Positions 62,734-64,000 of a DNA stretch of 64,000 nt are shown here, piece after piece; position 1 is the stretch's first letter, and each line of letters begins with the position of its first letter. Source of the DNA: CAYZMS01 sp964479625 (GTDB lineage: Bacteria > Bacteroidota > Bacteroidia > Chitinophagales > Saprospiraceae); NCBI GenBank assembly GCA_964479625.1, contig CAYZMS010000023.1, positions 9,990 to 73,989 on the forward strand. Direction: 5' to 3'. The position numbers were made by a program, and so were the translations under genes. Under the pieces are notes generated by a model that searched no databases, was not told where the DNA came from, and saw nothing but the letters and a program-made list of their open reading frames with translations.

Positions 62734-63864
62734 TTACCCATTTGTAATGAACTCCAGGAAATTTTCCCGGGTAATATACTGGATGATCGCTTCAGGGTAG
62801 GCTTTTCGAAAACTGGAGGATATCCGTTTTATTTTCTTGACCGACCATTTAAACTCGAACGCCTTGAATTGACCGTCCGCTTCTTCCAGGTAATCGATTT
62901 CCTGTTGTTGGGTAGTTCGCCAACAGTATTGATTAGCAAATTTGCGATGATACTCCAGGCATTTTACCCGCTCGGCAATCAGGAAATTTTCCCACAATTG
63001 CCCTTTATCTTCCCGCAAGCTTAAGGGGGAAAATTGTTGGATGACTGCATTTCGGATCCCAAGGTCATAGAAATAGATCTTTCGGCTGCGCTTCAGTTCA
63101 TTTCGAAGGTTCCTTGAAAAGGAGGGCAGCCGGAATACAATGAAGGCTTCTTCCAGAAGCCAAAGGTATCTTTCTACCGTTTCCTTATCCAATGCTGTGG
63201 TTTGTGCAAGTTCTCGATAGGATACCTGTGATCCGATTTGGAAGGCTAGCGCCTGAACGAGTTTTCCCAAGGCTTTTGGTTTACGCAGGGTCTGTAGTAC
63301 GAATACAATCCTATACAAATAATCGGTGGTTAACTCCAGGAGGGCTTCCTTTTCCTGGCCTGCCCGGTTGATTACATCCGGATAAGAGCCGTGAATCAAC
63401 CGGGTTTCCAGGTTTCTTTCTACGTCTAAAAGACCTGCGTGGTTCAACAATTCTTCCATAGATACCGGGAATAAAGTAAAGGTCCATTTCCTGCCGGCCA
63501 TGGATTCCTTGATCTTCTCTGATAATTCAAATGAACTGGAACCCGTAGCAATAAGCTGGATGTTGGGACAGGCGTCGTGAATGATCTTTAGGGTAAGCCC
63601 GGAGTTTTCGAGGCGTTGGGCCTCGTCAATGACTACGGTACTGCCCGGAAGAAAAAGTTTTTGAGCTCTTTCTCCACTGATTGCATCAAGTATCGCGCGG
63701 TCCTGAGGGCTATCTTCGTTAATCCAGCTTATAGGTCCGGTTACTTCTTGCATTAATTGGCGAAGTAATGTGGTTTTTTCAACCTGTCGGGCTCCAAGCA
63801 ATAAAAAGGCCTTACCGTTAAACCAGCGGTCTTTAATTAAGGTCGAAAGGCTACGATTTATCAT
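62734..63864 (-). CDS. AAA_14/DUF4143 ATPase with altered Walker A
   Basis: 376 residues. AAA_14 domain, about 1-180: GARQVEKTTLL (24-34), Walker B VVIDEAQRL, IQLIATGSSSFELSEKI; then the DUF4143 part, about 200-340 (FEFKWSVKKIKR nuclease-like end). The Walker A glycine before Lys is Glu29 (codon GAA), where GxxxxGKT is expected, so ATP binding may be impaired. Family members are common, strain-variable ATPases of unknown target. A palindrome overlaps its start. Confidence 0.85.
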   Translation of the reverse strand: MINRSLSTLIKDRWFNGKAFLLLGARQVEKTTLLRQLMQEVTGPISWINEDSPQDRAILDAISGERAQKLFLPGSTVVIDEAQRLENSGLTLKIIHDACPNIQLIATGSSSFELSEKIKESMAGRKWTFTLFPVSMEELLNHAGLLDVERNLETRLIHGSYPDVINRAGQEKEALLELTTDYLYRIVFVLQTLRKPKALGKLVQALAFQIGSQVSYRELAQTTALDKETVERYLWLLEEAFIVFRLPSFSRNLRNELKRSRKIYFYDLGIRNAVIQQFSPLSLREDKGQLWENFLIAERVKCLEYHRKFANQYCWRTTQQQEIDYLEEADGQFKAFEFKWSVKKIKRISSSFRKAYPEAIIQYITRENFLEFITNG

Positions 63865-63890
63865 TTTTGTCGATTATAATCGATAAAAAT
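63863..63890. promoter_or_regulatory. Palindrome across the ATPase start
   Basis: ATTTTTGTCGATTA (63863-63876) and TAATCGATAAAAAT (63877-63890) match as an inverted repeat in 13 of 14 positions. On the minus strand it ends in the ATG. A bound protein would block translation start or promoter; likely autoregulatory. Confidence 0.5.
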
Positions 63891-63900
63891 GATTGCATAA

Positions 63901-64000
63901 GCAGTAAGGCACTTACTAAGAAGCCCTGAGCCAGCGTATTTTTCCCTTAAAAAGCCGTCTTATTTGCCCTGTTTTTCAGGATAATACCCCCTCACTTCCC
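63901..64000. other. Right edge without a gene; partial repeat
   Basis: Contains AGTAAGGCACTTACT (63903-63917), a perfect inverted repeat whose minus-strand reading shares AGTAAGTGCCTT with the palindrome at 62658. No gene is visible before the window ends. Confidence 0.4.

Noticed and set aside
1..64000. CRISPR arrays, prophage, insertion sequences, rRNA
   Set aside because: No regularly spaced repeats, transposase, integrase, capsid genes or rRNA sequence found on either strand.

Overview
The window is a bacterial chromosome segment from a member of the Bacteroidota, most likely the Saprospiria (Lewinella/Haliscomenobacter-like); the lineage is inferred from gene content only. The main clues are secreted proteins with type IX secretion (T9SS) C-terminal domains (32083-36612 and 49881-52652), a Bacteroidota-type TamB/TamA pair, DUF6702, the metal-site variant of HemB, and repeated promoter matches to the Bacteroidota sigma-factor consensus (TTTG/TTG, about 19-20 nt, TAnnTTTG). 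Upstream of start codons the sequence is usually A-rich rather than a strong Shine-Dalgarno. I see no prophage, insertion sequence or CRISPR array; the density is that of an ordinary core/accessory chromosome region.

Layout. 1-2.4 kb: 3'-truncated uvrA, divergent from an ECF sigma factor (3 kb). 3.8-5.2 kb: a peroxide-defence operon doxX-gpx-ohrR with a candidate OhrR operator. 5.4-8.1 kb: DUF6702-yidD-hemB and a secreted beta-propeller protein. 8.2-12.6 kb: the complete phenylalanine/tyrosine branch (pheA, aminotransferase, tyrA, DAHP synthase-chorismate mutase) behind what looks like a textbook ribosome-mediated transcription attenuator with a Phe/Tyr-rich leader peptide. 12.7-18 kb: crotonase, hpf, an orphan peptidoglycan-binding/muramidase-like protein, a CAP-domain lipoprotein and a di-haem peroxidase lipoprotein. 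18.3-22.4 kb: rplT, rpmI, infC (non-AUG start) and clpC. 23-27 kb: STAS protein, rnz, Crp/Fnr regulator, dinB, HAD phosphatase, followed by two identical tRNA-Lys genes. 27.5-32 kb: rmuC, a 61-bp palindromic repeat, proC, a MarR-YceI pair with matching palindromic operators, folK. 32-36.6 kb: a 1509-residue T9SS-exported adhesin-like protein. 36.7-48.6 kb: xseB/xseA, a DUF885 peptidase, a CDF metal transporter, and the tamB-tamA outer-membrane assembly pair. 48.9-53.7 kb: a T9SS subtilase flanked by two paralogous M57 metalloprotease lipoproteins. 53.9-57.5 kb: a 3-keto-glycoside-type set (two Gfo/Idh/MocA oxidoreductases and a DUF1080 protein). 57.6-60 kb: tRNA-Pro and small envelope proteins including degraded genes. 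60.2-63.9 kb: peroxiredoxin, CBS protein, D-lactate dehydrogenase-type enzyme, and an AAA_14/DUF4143 ATPase with a damaged Walker A motif bounded by palindromic repeats.

Most notable: the four-segment Phe/Tyr attenuator at 8219-8426, where leader peptide, pause hairpin, antiterminator and terminator can all be read directly; a related pair of long palindromes (28968-29028 and 62658-62713); paired MarR operators with an almost leaderless mRNA; and the M57-subtilase-M57 cluster.
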